Source of the DNA: Nocardioides thalensis
GTDB taxonomy: Bacteria > Actinomycetota > Actinomycetes > Propionibacteriales > Nocardioidaceae
Assembly: GCF_013410655.1 (NCBI RefSeq)
Contig: NZ_JACCFP010000001.1
Coordinates: forward strand, 310,001-374,000
DNA length: 64,000 nucleotides
Direction: 5' to 3'
Shown: piece after piece, positions 49,191 through 58,090 of the stretch
Layout: each line of letters begins with the position of its first letter
How positions within the stretch are numbered: the first letter of the stretch is position 1
Position numbers and translations under genes: made by a program
The notes under the pieces: model-generated
What the model was told of the DNA's origin: nothing
Seen by the model: only the letters and a program-made list of their open reading frames with translations
Database searches by the model: none

Positions 49191-50771
49191 TCAGCCGGAG
49201 TGCCGCAGCGAGAGCGGGTCGATCCCGTAGGCCGTCTCCCGGAACTCGACGCCCCGGCCCCACACCGGAACGGTCAGGTTGGCGTAGGGAACCACGTCGA
49301 GGTTCTCTACCAGCGCGGCTTCCGCCTCGATCCACAGGTCACAGCCGCTCGACCCCGGCATCGCGGAGGCCTCGGCTGCGAGCCGCTCGTACTCCTTGTT
49401 GTCGAGGTGCGCGAAGTTCGTGCCATCGGCCGGCGCCGGACCGGAGAGGAAAGGCACCAGCTGGCTGGGGAACTGCACCTGCAGCGAGTTGGACGTCACG
49501 TCCCACGCGCCCGTCGAGAAGAGGATCTCGCTCAACGAGGAGCTGTCCTTCGCGACCGAGTCCACGCGGACGCCGAGCTCCTCCCAACGAGCGGCGGTCA
49601 GCTCGGCCGCATTGGCGAGCGGCTTGTCGGTGCCGTGCACGAACGTCACCTCCAGCAGCTGGCCGTCCTTCGTCCACCCGTCCGGGCCCTCCTGCCACCC
49701 GCCGTCGACCAGGGCGGCTCGCGCCGCGTCGAGGCCGGAGTCCGGAAGGTTGCCGGTCACCGTGTCACCGGAGCAGGCCGTCGGCTCGAGGGTGACCATG
49801 CCGGTCGACGGCACGGCGTTGCCGTCGGTCACGACGTCGGCGAGCTCCTCGAGATCGAGCGCTGCGACCAGAGCGGTCCGGACACTCAGGTCGGAGGTCG
49901 GGCGGCCGTCCTCTTCGTTGAAGAAGAACTCCCCGGCGACGTTCTGGAGGTCCTCGTGCGGCAGGTCCTGGCCGGCCAGTCGTGCGCGGTCGGGGCCGTA
50001 GACGGTCGCGATGTTCACCTCACCGCTGATCAGGAGGTTGGCCGCGGTGGACTCGTCCGGGACCACCTTGAACGTCACGGCGCTGGGGGTGCCGTCGGCC
50101 GAGGTCGAGGCGCCGTCCGGCCCCCAGGTGTAGTCCTCGCGCACGGTGTAGGTGTAGTGGTCGTCGACGACCGACTCGGTGAGGACGAACGGACCAGTGC
50201 CGTGCGTCTCGCGCTCCAGGGCGCTGCGGTCGTCGAGGCCGGACTGGCAAACGATCGGGACCTGCGCGATCCCGTTGAGCAGGAAGGGGAAGGGCTCCGC
50301 CGTCTCGACGACGACGGTGCCGTCCTCGTCCGACGCGGTGACCTCGGCCCCGGACGGCATGTACAGGCCGTTGAGCGGCGACCCGTTCTCGGGATCGGCG
50401 ACGAATGACAGGTTCTCGGCGACCAGGCTGGGCGTGATCTTCGACCCGTCCGCGCAGGTTGCCTGGTCGCCGAGCTCGAAGGTCACCGAGGTGCCGTCCT
50501 CGGTCCAGGCGCTCGCGAGTGCGGGGACGACGTTGCCCTCCTCGTCCACGTGCACCAGTGAGTCGTACGCGAAGGCGACCAGCTGCCCGGCCGCCGACGT
50601 GACGGCCTTGTGGGGGTCGAGGCTCCCGGGGTCCGACGAGACGACGACGGTGACGGGTCCGCCCGGTCCGCTGGGTCCGTTCCCTCCTGGGTCCGCGTCC
50701 CCTGCGCTGCACGCAGCAAGGACGCAGCTCAGGGCGACGGTGGCGGCGGGGATGGTGACACGCTGGCTCAT
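49191..50771 (-). CDS. Peptide ABC transporter substrate-binding lipoprotein (SBP family 5)
   Basis: 526 residues. Lipoprotein signal MSQRVTIPAATVALSCVLAACS with lipobox LAAC (Cys 21). Family 5 pattern: SDPGSLDPHKAVTSAAGQLVAFAYDSLV near the start, then the usual SVTFELGDQATCADGSKITPSLVAENL and long C-terminal lobe. First gene of the operon, so it is likely made in excess of the other components. The ligand is unknown. The downstream D-amino acid enzymes suggest D-residue-containing peptides or D-amino acid derivatives. Confidence 0.9.
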   Translation of the reverse strand: MSQRVTIPAATVALSCVLAACSAGDADPGGNGPSGPGGPVTVVVSSDPGSLDPHKAVTSAAGQLVAFAYDSLVHVDEEGNVVPALASAWTEDGTSVTFELGDQATCADGSKITPSLVAENLSFVADPENGSPLNGLYMPSGAEVTASDEDGTVVVETAEPFPFLLNGIAQVPIVCQSGLDDRSALERETHGTGPFVLTESVVDDHYTYTVREDYTWGPDGASTSADGTPSAVTFKVVPDESTAANLLISGEVNIATVYGPDRARLAGQDLPHEDLQNVAGEFFFNEEDGRPTSDLSVRTALVAALDLEELADVVTDGNAVPSTGMVTLEPTACSGDTVTGNLPDSGLDAARAALVDGGWQEGPDGWTKDGQLLEVTFVHGTDKPLANAAELTAARWEELGVRVDSVAKDSSSLSEILFSTGAWDVTSNSLQVQFPSQLVPFLSGPAPADGTNFAHLDNKEYERLAAEASAMPGSSGCDLWIEAEAALVENLDVVPYANLTVPVWGRGVEFRETAYGIDPLSLRHSG

Positions 50772-50883
50772 GGTTCCTCCGGTTCAGCGATTTCGACCAT
50801 CGTGTTCCTGCCCGGATCGGACCGTCTTTGGCAGATCGTCCAACGCGGCCTGGGATCAACGGTGGAGTCGGACAAGGGCCGAC

Positions 50884-51975
50884 GTGCTGCGCTCGGGCAT
50901 CGTCGTGGTCGTGCACTCTTCCGCCGGAACGAACCTCGACCTGCACCTCAACCCGTCGGCGTCCGAACGCCCGCCGACGGTCCTCGCCCAGGATCCCGCG
51001 GCCTTCCACCGCGGCCTTCCCGGATACCGCGCCACCTCCCTGCGGAGCCTGCCCGGCATCGCGGCGTCGCTCGGCGTCGGCGAGGTGTGGGCGAAGATCG
51101 AGGACGACCGCTGGGGTCTGCCGGCGTTCAAGGTGCTCGGTGCATCCTGGGCCGTTCACCGCCTGCTGGAGGAACGCGGGGGAGACGCGCAGCTCGCCGC
51201 CCTGGTCTCGGCCACGGACGGCAACCACGGCCGCGCGGTCGCCAGGGTCGCGCGCGACCGCGGCCTGGCGGCCCGGATCTACGTTCCGGACGGCACCTCG
51301 GAGCGCCGGATCAACGACATCAGGGGCGAGGGTGCGTCCGTGCTGGAGGTGGACGGGACGTACGACGACGCCGTTGTCCGGGCCGCCGCCTCCATCGGCC
51401 CCGCCGACCTGCTGGTCGCCGACACCTCCGACGACCCGGAGGACGATGTCTCGCCGTTGATCGTGGAGGGCTACTCGACGATCTTCACCGAGGTGGCCGA
51501 GCAGCACCCTCGATCTTTCGACACCGTCGTGGTCGGCATCGGCGTCGGCTCGCTCGCGGCCGCGACCGTGCGGTTCGCAAGGTCGATGCAGCGCGAGCGG
51601 GCGGGGACGCCCGCGGTTCTCGGTGTGGAACCGGTCGACGCCGCCTGCGTCCTCACGTCGCTGCGCGCGGGTCGGCGTACGGCCGTGCCCGGCCCGCACC
51701 GCTCCATCATGGCCGGCCTCAACTGTGGGGAGCCGTCGGCCCCGACCTGGCCGGAGCTGAGCGAGGGTCTCAACGCGGTCTGCGCGGTCGACGACGCCGA
51801 CGCGCGGGAGGCGGTGAGGGTGTTGCGGGCGGAGGGAATCGAGATCGGCTTCACCGGGGCGGCTCCGGTCGCCGGGCTGCTGCGGCTGCGTCGGGCCGGG
51901 AGGCTCGAGGCGGTCGTGCGGAATCCAGGGTCCGCCTCGGTGCTGGTCGTGCTGACCGAGGGGCCCACCGACTGA
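50884..51975 (+). CDS. Diaminopropionate ammonia-lyase-like PLP enzyme
   Basis: 363 residues from GTG 50884, chosen because AAGGG lies 5 bases upstream. GTG 50905 or 50911 are alternatives. The family hallmark WGLPAFKVLGASWAV contains the Schiff-base Lys. SATDGNHGRAVARVAR and the phosphate-binding VVVGIGVGSLAAATVRF follow, with MAGLNCGEPS further on. Diaminopropionate ammonia-lyase degrades D- and L-2,3-diaminopropionate (and D-serine in some cases) to pyruvate and ammonia via aminoacrylate. It diverges from the peptide/D-amino acid operon. The 112-base gap between them shows no clear operator. Confidence 0.85.
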   Translation: MLRSGIVVVVHSSAGTNLDLHLNPSASERPPTVLAQDPAAFHRGLPGYRATSLRSLPGIAASLGVGEVWAKIEDDRWGLPAFKVLGASWAVHRLLEERGGDAQLAALVSATDGNHGRAVARVARDRGLAARIYVPDGTSERRINDIRGEGASVLEVDGTYDDAVVRAAASIGPADLLVADTSDDPEDDVSPLIVEGYSTIFTEVAEQHPRSFDTVVVGIGVGSLAAATVRFARSMQRERAGTPAVLGVEPVDAACVLTSLRAGRRTAVPGPHRSIMAGLNCGEPSAPTWPELSEGLNAVCAVDDADAREAVRVLRAEGIEIGFTGAAPVAGLLRLRRAGRLEAVVRNPGSASVLVVLTEGPTD

Positions 51976-51981
51976 GCTCCC

Positions 51982-54900
51982 TCACCTCCGCGGTGCGGCA
52001 CGCAGGCCCTCGTGGAGGTATGTCGTCCCCTCCCGCTCGAGGAACGAGACCGACTGCCAGAGCTCGGTGCCCGGCACCTGGAACACGAACCGGGCCGGAT
52101 CGTCCGTGCGACGGACGTCGAGACGCCGGACGCGGTCGATCCCCAGCAGGTCCGCGAACTCGGCACGGAGCGCGACCTCGAGCCGGAGACCGTCGTCGGT
52201 CGGGTCGACCTCGATGGTCTGCAGGTGGCGGACGTAGCTGCCCGCCCAGCGGTCTCGATCGTCAGGGGCCTGCGGGTGGTCCGCAGGGGCGGAGAACGTC
52301 GGGATCTCGATGTCCGCCAGCTCGCCGAGCGCCTCGCTGAACAGCTCGCGGTACAGCTCGTAGGCGTTGCCGCCGTTGGTGAGGAGGACGACGGCGACGC
52401 CGGCGTCGGGCACGAGGCGCAGGAACGCGGTCTGCCCGATCGAGCCACCGTCGTGCCCGATCACCATCCGTCCGCTCCAGTCCTTGACCATCCAGCCGAG
52501 CCCCCAGGCGTCGGCGCCGAAGTGCGGCGCCGGGACGTGGGTGACTGGTTTGCGCATCTCGGCGACCGTCCCCGTTGCGACCAGCCGGTGCTCTCCGTGC
52601 TGCCCCTCCTCGAGATGGAGCCGCGCGAACTCCAGCACGTCGGCGGCCGACGCCCAGACCGCGCCCGCGGGCGCGCCGGACCAGGGCAGGTACCAGGTGT
52701 CGGTCGGTCGCAGGTCGGGACGACGCCCGAGGTGGCCGACGGCAACGCGACCCAGCAGGGCGTCCTGCGGGAGGGTCCCGGTGTCGTCGAGTCCGAGCGG
52801 GGCGACGAGTCGTTCGTCGATGAGTCGGTCCCAGGTGGTGCCCGTGACCCGCTCCAGCACCCGCCCGGCGAGGGAGTAGCCGGAGTTGCAGTAGGAGAAC
52901 AGGGTGCTGACAGGAGACGTGGGAGGGACGGTCGGCAGGACGTCGGCGACGTATCGAGCCAGGGCCTCGTCGCCGCGGCCGGTGTCGGTGAACACGTCGC
53001 CGTCGAGGCCGCTGGTGTGGCTCAGCAGGTGTCTCATCGTCACGTGCGCGGTGTGGTCGGCCGAGCCCAGGTCGAGGTCCGGGAGGTAGGAGACGACGGG
53101 CTGGTCGAGTTCGAGGACACCCTCGTCGGCCAGCATCGCGGCGAGCGTCGCCGTCCACACCTTGGTGATCGACCCGATCTGGAACCGCGCGTCGGGCGTG
53201 ACCGCGACGCCGGTCCGCGTGCTGAGCACGCCGTGCGCGGCCACGACCGGCTCGGCGCGCCCGTCGGAACGCAGGTCAAGGACGCCGAAGGCGGCTCCGG
53301 GGACGCCGTGGCGGTCGGCCAGGAGGGAGAGTCGCTGCTGCCACCGGGACCGCCGGCGGCGTGCGTCCGGCCCCGATCCGGGCGTCGCTGGCGCGCCGAA
53401 GCGGGTGACCCAATCATGGATCCGCCGGTTGAAGTCGGCGCGATGGGAAGGGTGGCCCGTGACGATGAAGGCGTGGCTCGCGCCTGGATAGAGCACGAGC
53501 TCCGCCGGCGTCCTGTTCTCGCGCAGCGCTGTGAACCACTGCTCCGCCTGGCCGACCGGGCACCGGTCGTCCGCCTCTCCGTGCAGGACGAGGGTCGGGG
53601 TGGTCACGCGGTCGACGAGGTCGATCGGGCTCGCGGCGGTGCCGCTGCGCACGGCGGCCAGCCCTCCGAACTCCTCGGTGGCGTAGTAGTGGCCCATGTC
53701 TGAGGTGCCCGCGAAGCTGCGGAGGTCGCAGATCCCACCTCCGACGACCGCCGCAGCGAACCTGTCGGTGCGCGCCGTCAGGTGGCAGACCGCGAACCCG
53801 CCGTAGCTGTAGCCGGTGACCGCCACCCGCGCGGGGTCGGCGAGACCCTCGGCGACGAGCTGGTCGATCGGGTCGAGGAAGTCCGCCTCGTCGGCGTATC
53901 CCCAGCGTCCGAGGGCACCTCGAAGGAAGTCGTCGTCGCTCCCGTCGCTGCCTCGCGGATTGACGAGCAGGACGAGCCATCCCTCCGATGCCAGGACCTG
54001 GTGGTAGAGGTGCACTCCGTCCAGCGCGCTGCTCCACGAGTCGTGCGGCCCACCGTGCACGTCGAGGAGCAGGGGACGGGGGCCCACGGCGTCCTGCGCC
54101 CTGATCAGGACGCCGCCGACCTCGGTGCCGTCGTGCGTGACGAAGGTTCGTTCCTCCGGCTCGATCCACGTGACTCCGGGCAGGGCGACCGCCGAGTGGT
54201 CGGTGAGGACCCGGATGTCGCCGGTGGCATCGACGATCGCGACCTCGCCCAGGCTGTGGCGCGACGCCACGACGACCGCGGCCACGTCGCCGCCGTTGGT
54301 CGACAGGCCCGACACCACGGACCCCTCGTCCATCGGCACCGCCACCGAGCGCGGTCGGTCGAGGTCATCGATCCGGAACAGCCGCGTGTGGCCCCGGTCC
54401 CGGGCGCAGAACAACAGCGCGCCGTCCGCGGTGAATCCGGGGCGGCCGCCCGGATAGGCGGGCTCTCCTCCGGGCATCACCATCCGGTCCAGGTCTGCGG
54501 TCAGCACGTCGACCTTCCCGGTGTCGAGGGCGATCCGGAGGAGGTCCATGTTGTGCGGTCCGGGCCGAGAGCTGCCGACGACGACGAGGGACGAGCCGTC
54601 CGGGCTCCACCCGGCGAAGTCGACGGCACCGGCGAGGTCGGTCACCTGATCAGGTGTGCCGATCGGCCCGGACGCCGCTGCGTCCACCACGCAGACCTGG
54701 GTCGAGCCGGTCAGGTCGGCGTCGTCGCCCACGCCGGCCGTGATCGCCAGGCGGGTGCCGTCAGGCGACCAGGTGGGAGCTGCAGCGTCCCAGTCACCGG
54801 CGGTCACGCGGTGCACCTCGCCGGATGTCACGTCGACGAGGTGGACGTGGCGGCGGGTCCCCCGGGTGAGCCCTCGACCGTCGGCACGGAAGCTCCGTCG

Positions 54901-55335
54901 GGAGGCGACGACAGGTGCTCGGGGATCGAGGACGTCGGCGTCGTCCGTACCAGCCGGCGCGGGCGCGGTGAGGGCCAGCCGCACCCCGTCGGGGCTCCAC
55001 GCGAGGCCGGTCGCGCCGGCCGGGAGCGTCGCGACCTCCCGCGGGTCGGCCGATCCTGGAGCGACGACCAGCACCAGGGTCCGCTCCCCGTCGTCGCGGA
55101 GGAAGGCCAGCGACCCGGCCGGCGACCACGCCGGGCCAGAGTCCGTGTGGCCCGCGGTGAGCCGTCGGCGCGACCCCGTTCCAACGTCGACCTGCCACAC
55201 CTCTCCTCGATCGACGTCCTCGCCCCGGTCGACGGTGCTCAGCACGTAAGCGACCAGACGTCCGTCCGGAGAGAGCGCGGGGTCCGACGGCACCGCGATG
55301 TCGAAGAGGTCGTCGAGGGCGACGGGACGGCTCAT
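51982..55335 (-). CDS. Fusion of S9 prolyl-oligopeptidase-type peptidase and serine beta-lactamase/S12 domain
   Basis: 1117 residues in one frame. Residues about 1-400 form a WD40-like beta-propeller (repeated PAWSPDG-type units). Residues about 400-650 are an S9 catalytic domain with nucleophile VTGYSYGGFAVCHL, acid LHGEADDRCPVGQ and His in YPGASHAF. After a basic linker (ARRRRSRWQQRL), residues about 680-1000 are a class C beta-lactamase/DD-peptidase-like domain with RFQIGSITKVWTATLAAML (SxxK), FSYCNSGYSL (YxN) and HDGGSIGQTAFL, followed by an about 90-residue tail. No signal peptide, so cytosolic. The S12 family includes D-aminopeptidases, so the pair could process mixed L/D peptides. It is convergent with the diaminopropionate lyase gene. 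Confidence 0.88.
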   Translation of the reverse strand: MSRPVALDDLFDIAVPSDPALSPDGRLVAYVLSTVDRGEDVDRGEVWQVDVGTGSRRRLTAGHTDSGPAWSPAGSLAFLRDDGERTLVLVVAPGSADPREVATLPAGATGLAWSPDGVRLALTAPAPAGTDDADVLDPRAPVVASRRSFRADGRGLTRGTRRHVHLVDVTSGEVHRVTAGDWDAAAPTWSPDGTRLAITAGVGDDADLTGSTQVCVVDAAASGPIGTPDQVTDLAGAVDFAGWSPDGSSLVVVGSSRPGPHNMDLLRIALDTGKVDVLTADLDRMVMPGGEPAYPGGRPGFTADGALLFCARDRGHTRLFRIDDLDRPRSVAVPMDEGSVVSGLSTNGGDVAAVVVASRHSLGEVAIVDATGDIRVLTDHSAVALPGVTWIEPEERTFVTHDGTEVGGVLIRAQDAVGPRPLLLDVHGGPHDSWSSALDGVHLYHQVLASEGWLVLLVNPRGSDGSDDDFLRGALGRWGYADEADFLDPIDQLVAEGLADPARVAVTGYSYGGFAVCHLTARTDRFAAAVVGGGICDLRSFAGTSDMGHYYATEEFGGLAAVRSGTAASPIDLVDRVTTPTLVLHGEADDRCPVGQAEQWFTALRENRTPAELVLYPGASHAFIVTGHPSHRADFNRRIHDWVTRFGAPATPGSGPDARRRRSRWQQRLSLLADRHGVPGAAFGVLDLRSDGRAEPVVAAHGVLSTRTGVAVTPDARFQIGSITKVWTATLAAMLADEGVLELDQPVVSYLPDLDLGSADHTAHVTMRHLLSHTSGLDGDVFTDTGRGDEALARYVADVLPTVPPTSPVSTLFSYCNSGYSLAGRVLERVTGTTWDRLIDERLVAPLGLDDTGTLPQDALLGRVAVGHLGRRPDLRPTDTWYLPWSGAPAGAVWASAADVLEFARLHLEEGQHGEHRLVATGTVAEMRKPVTHVPAPHFGADAWGLGWMVKDWSGRMVIGHDGGSIGQTAFLRLVPDAGVAVVLLTNGGNAYELYRELFSEALGELADIEIPTFSAPADHPQAPDDRDRWAGSYVRHLQTIEVDPTDDGLRLEVALRAEFADLLGIDRVRRLDVRRTDDPARFVFQVPGTELWQSVSFLEREGTTYLHEGLRAAPRR

Positions 55336-55453
55336 GTCGCGACCCTCTCAAAGACCCGGGACAGGGGGGTCGTCGAATCGGACAACGCCACCGATCCGCG
55401 TTCGTCGCCCGGGACGACGGCGCGGGTGCCGCGGCCGGTTAGCGTCCCGGTGC

Positions 55454-55825
55454 ATGCCTGACCCCTCGCCGCCGTACTCGATGTCCCGGCGCGCGGGCCA
55501 CCTGCTCTTCGTGTCCGGCCAGCTCGGCCGCGACGCTGACGGTCGGTTCGCTGACGGCTTGGTAGCCCAGACCCGCGCCGCGATCGGCAACCTGGCCCGG
55601 GAGCTCGAACGCGCGGGTGCGAGCGTCGCGGACGTGGTGAAGGTCCAGGTGTTCCTCGACGACATCGCGGACTGGTCGGACTTCAACGAGGAGTACCTCC
55701 GCTGGTTCAGCGACCCGCTCCCGGCGCGGTCGGCGATCGGCGCCGGCCTCCCGGCGCCGGCGCTGGTCGAGATCGAGGCGGTGGCGGTCCTGGCCGATCA
55801 CGCGGCGCCCGGGGTCGAGGGGTAG
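55454..55825 (+). CDS. RidA-family enamine/imine deaminase
   Basis: 123 residues. Typical Rid/YjgF fold: SRRAGHLLFVSGQLGRDADGR, TRAAIGNLARELERAGASVADVVKVQVFLDD, FNEEYLRWFSDPLPARSAIGAGLPAPALVEIEAVAV. The Arg in LPARSAI is the catalytic residue that binds the substrate carboxylate. It hydrolyses reactive 2-aminoacrylate released by PLP lyases such as the dehydratase and diaminopropionate lyase in this window. The start ATG 55454 has only a weak ribosome binding site. Confidence 0.9.
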   Translation: MPDPSPPYSMSRRAGHLLFVSGQLGRDADGRFADGLVAQTRAAIGNLARELERAGASVADVVKVQVFLDDIADWSDFNEEYLRWFSDPLPARSAIGAGLPAPALVEIEAVAVLADHAAPGVEG

Positions 55826-55831
55826 GGCGCA

Positions 55832-56578
55832 GTGGGCGCCGGACTCGCCGGGCGGACGGCGCGACCGTCGCCGGGCGTGGCATCGCGGGAGCCGCGGCGC
55901 CTGCTCGTCCTCGTCCACGAGGGTATGTCCGTCTCCGACGTCGTTCCCGCGGCGGCGGGCCCCGGACCGGGCCACGCGACGGTGGGCGGACACCCACGGA
56001 GACTGAAGACCTGTGCCACGCAGGGCGGCCCGGTCTCGACAGCAGATGGCCTCCGCATCCTCCCGGACGGGCCGCTCGAGGAGGTCGCCGAGGCAGAGAC
56101 TGTCCTGGTCCCGCGTTGGCGTGCCGGCCACCGGCCTCCGGAGGAACTGCTCCAGGATCTCGAGCGAGCGCGCGCTGGGGGTGTGCACCTGGTGTCGGTG
56201 GGATCGGGTCTCGATCTCCTCCGGCCTGCTGGGCGTCGTGCTGGCCACGGGCCAGGCACTGCGCTTCTGCAGGTCCTGGCACACGTCCTCGACGAGGCGG
56301 CGGACAGCCCGCCGTCCGTGCGTGCGCTCGCGGCAGCCGTCGGCGTCTCACCTCGGACGCTGACCAGACGGTTCGCCGACGAGCTGGGGGTCAGCCCGGG
56401 CCAGTGGCTCCTCGACCGCCGACTGGACCGCGCGTGCGCGCTCCTCGTCCAGACCGACCTACCCGTCGACGCGATCGCCAGGAGGGTGGGCTACGCGTCC
56501 GCGGCAGGTCTGCGGCGCCACTTCTGGAGACGGTGGCGGACCTCGCCGGGCCACTACCGTGCGCTCCGGCGCGGATAG
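55832..56578 (+). CDS. AraC/GlxA-type regulator with shortened sensor domain
   Basis: 248 residues, GTG start seven bases after the RidA stop. The C-terminal double helix-turn-helix is intact: VRALAAAVGVSPRTLTRRFADELGVSPGQWLLDRR, LDRACALLVQTDLPVDAIARRVGYASAAGLRRHFWR. The N-terminal part resembles a DJ-1/PfpI domain up to VHLVSVGSGLDLL but then jumps directly to the helix-turn-helix. About 80 residues that follow this point in the related GlxA protein at 63321 are absent, and the elbow Cys is missing. Probably functional as a DNA-binding protein but with an altered or lost sensor. Confidence 0.75.
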   Translation: MGAGLAGRTARPSPGVASREPRRLLVLVHEGMSVSDVVPAAAGPGPGHATVGGHPRRLKTCATQGGPVSTADGLRILPDGPLEEVAEAETVLVPRWRAGHRPPEELLQDLERARAGGVHLVSVGSGLDLLRPAGRRAGHGPGTALLQVLAHVLDEAADSPPSVRALAAAVGVSPRTLTRRFADELGVSPGQWLLDRRLDRACALLVQTDLPVDAIARRVGYASAAGLRRHFWRRWRTSPGHYRALRRG

Positions 56579-56594
56579 GGCGACGCGCCCCGGC

Positions 56595-57620
56595 TCAGGC
56601 TCCGCGCCTCGAGGCCAGCACCTGCTCGGCCATGGCCATCGCGACCTCCGGCGGCGGCCGGTCCTCGCGGCCCGCGATCTCCCAGATCTCCTCGAGCGTC
56701 CGCCCGATGCGGCGTACGCGGCGCCGAGCCTCGGTCGCCGGCAGACCGCTGGCCTCCGCACCGAGGAAGATGATCCCTCCGGCGTTCGCGCAGAAGTCCG
56801 GAGCGTAGAGGATCCCGCGTCCGTGCAGCTCCTCACCGTGACGCGGATCCGCCAGGACGTTGTTCGCCGCGCCGACCACGGCGCGGGCGTCGAGCCTCGC
56901 CAGCGAGTCGTCGTCGACCACGCCTCCCAGTGCGCAGGGCGCGTAGACGTCGCAGGCCACGGTCAGGGCATCCTCGACCGGCACGACCGCCACGGGCAAG
57001 GAGCCGGCCACCGCCGCGACGGCCCGGTCATCGACGTCGGCGACCACGACCTCGGCGCCGGACGAGACCAGCTGCCTGACCAGTGACGCGCCCACGTGTC
57101 CGACGCCTTGGACGACGACGCGTCGCCCTCGCAGCTCGGGGGAGCCGTCCAGGTGACGGACCGCCGCGAGGATCCCCGCGTGCACGCCGAGTGCGGTGTA
57201 CGGCGACGGGTCGTCACCCGTGCAGGACGCGATCGCGCCGGCGGCCTCCATCGCTCGCAGGTCGTCCTGCGTCGTGCCGCTGTCGACGCCGGGCACGTAG
57301 CGGCCGTCGAGCGCTCGCACGGCATCGGCGAACGCTCGGAGCAAGTCGGGTGTCTTCCCTTCGGGGCTGCCGATGATCACGGACTTGCCCCCACCGTGGT
57401 CGCCCCTCGCCAGAGCGAACTTGTAGGTCATCCCCTTAGCCAGGCGCAGCACGTCGTCCAATGCGTCGGCCGTGCTGGGGTATGCCCGCATCCGGACGCC
57501 CCCGAGCGCGGGACCAAGGGTCGTGTCGTGGATCGCGATGATCGCGTCCAGCCCCGTCGCCGGATCCGCGACGCGCACCACCTGCTCGTATCCGTCCGCA
57601 TCGATCTCCGTGATCCGCAT
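56595..57620 (-). CDS. Leucine/valine/phenylalanine dehydrogenase (Glu/Leu/Phe/Val dehydrogenase family)
   Basis: 341 residues. N-terminal substrate domain with LGPALGGVRMRAYPSTADALDDVLRLA, catalytic KGMTYKFALARGDHGGGKSVI (two Lys) and YVPGVDSGTTQDDLRAM. NAD domain: RRVVVQGVGHVGASLVRQLVSSGAEVVVADVD. The length fits leucine or valine dehydrogenase rather than the longer glutamate dehydrogenase. It oxidatively deaminates branched-chain L-amino acids, consistent with the peptide and amino acid catabolic theme. Two bases downstream of the SnoaL-like gene's stop is not its start (57620), so the two leftward genes are probably co-transcribed. Confidence 0.88.
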   Translation of the reverse strand: MRITEIDADGYEQVVRVADPATGLDAIIAIHDTTLGPALGGVRMRAYPSTADALDDVLRLAKGMTYKFALARGDHGGGKSVIIGSPEGKTPDLLRAFADAVRALDGRYVPGVDSGTTQDDLRAMEAAGAIASCTGDDPSPYTALGVHAGILAAVRHLDGSPELRGRRVVVQGVGHVGASLVRQLVSSGAEVVVADVDDRAVAAVAGSLPVAVVPVEDALTVACDVYAPCALGGVVDDDSLARLDARAVVGAANNVLADPRHGEELHGRGILYAPDFCANAGGIIFLGAEASGLPATEARRRVRRIGRTLEEIWEIAGREDRPPPEVAMAMAEQVLASRRGA

Positions 57621-57621
57621 G

Positions 57622-58011
57622 TCACACCCCGGCAGTGAGGAAGTAGGTGGTGCGCTGACCGATCAGGTCGTCGTGGAACACGAAGAAGTCCGCGAACCGG
57701 ATGTCGAGCGCATCACCCGACTTCGACGTCCCCTGGAAGGTTCCGAGTGCTGCCGCAGTGCGACCGTCCACCAGGATCCGTTCGACCCGATGACGGCCCG
57801 ACGCGATCACCCGGTCGTGCGCGTAGAAGCGTCGCAGGTCCGCGGCGCCCTGCAGCGGGGGATATCCACCGCGGTCGTAACGGGCGTCCTCGGCGAAGCA
57901 CTCGAGGACCCCCTCGATGTCGCCGGCGTCGACGGCGCGGTAGTAGCTGCGGACGAGGTCACCCGGGTTGGTCACGACAGCAGCGTGCGTTTCGGCCGGG
58001 CCGGCCGTCAT
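57622..58011 (-). CDS. SnoaL-like (NTF2-fold) protein
   Basis: 129 residues from ATG 58011. The in-frame start at 58194 adds an Arg/Pro leader without a binding site and overlaps the next gene. NTF2-like pattern: DLVRSYYRAVDAGDIEGVLECFAEDARYDRGGYPPLQGAADLRRFY, RVIASGRHRVERILVDGRTAAALGTFQG, FADFFVFHDDLIGQRTTYFL. The family covers small-molecule isomerases, hydrolases and binding proteins. No function can be assigned. It directly precedes the leucine dehydrogenase-like gene on the same strand. Confidence 0.82.
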   Translation of the reverse strand: MTAGPAETHAAVVTNPGDLVRSYYRAVDAGDIEGVLECFAEDARYDRGGYPPLQGAADLRRFYAHDRVIASGRHRVERILVDGRTAAALGTFQGTSKSGDALDIRFADFFVFHDDLIGQRTTYFLTAGV

Positions 58012-58090
58012 TGGCCCTCCGCACCAACTCGCGGCGTCGGGTTGATGCGCGGCGACCACGGACGCTGTCCGGGGAGCAGCCCGACCGCAA

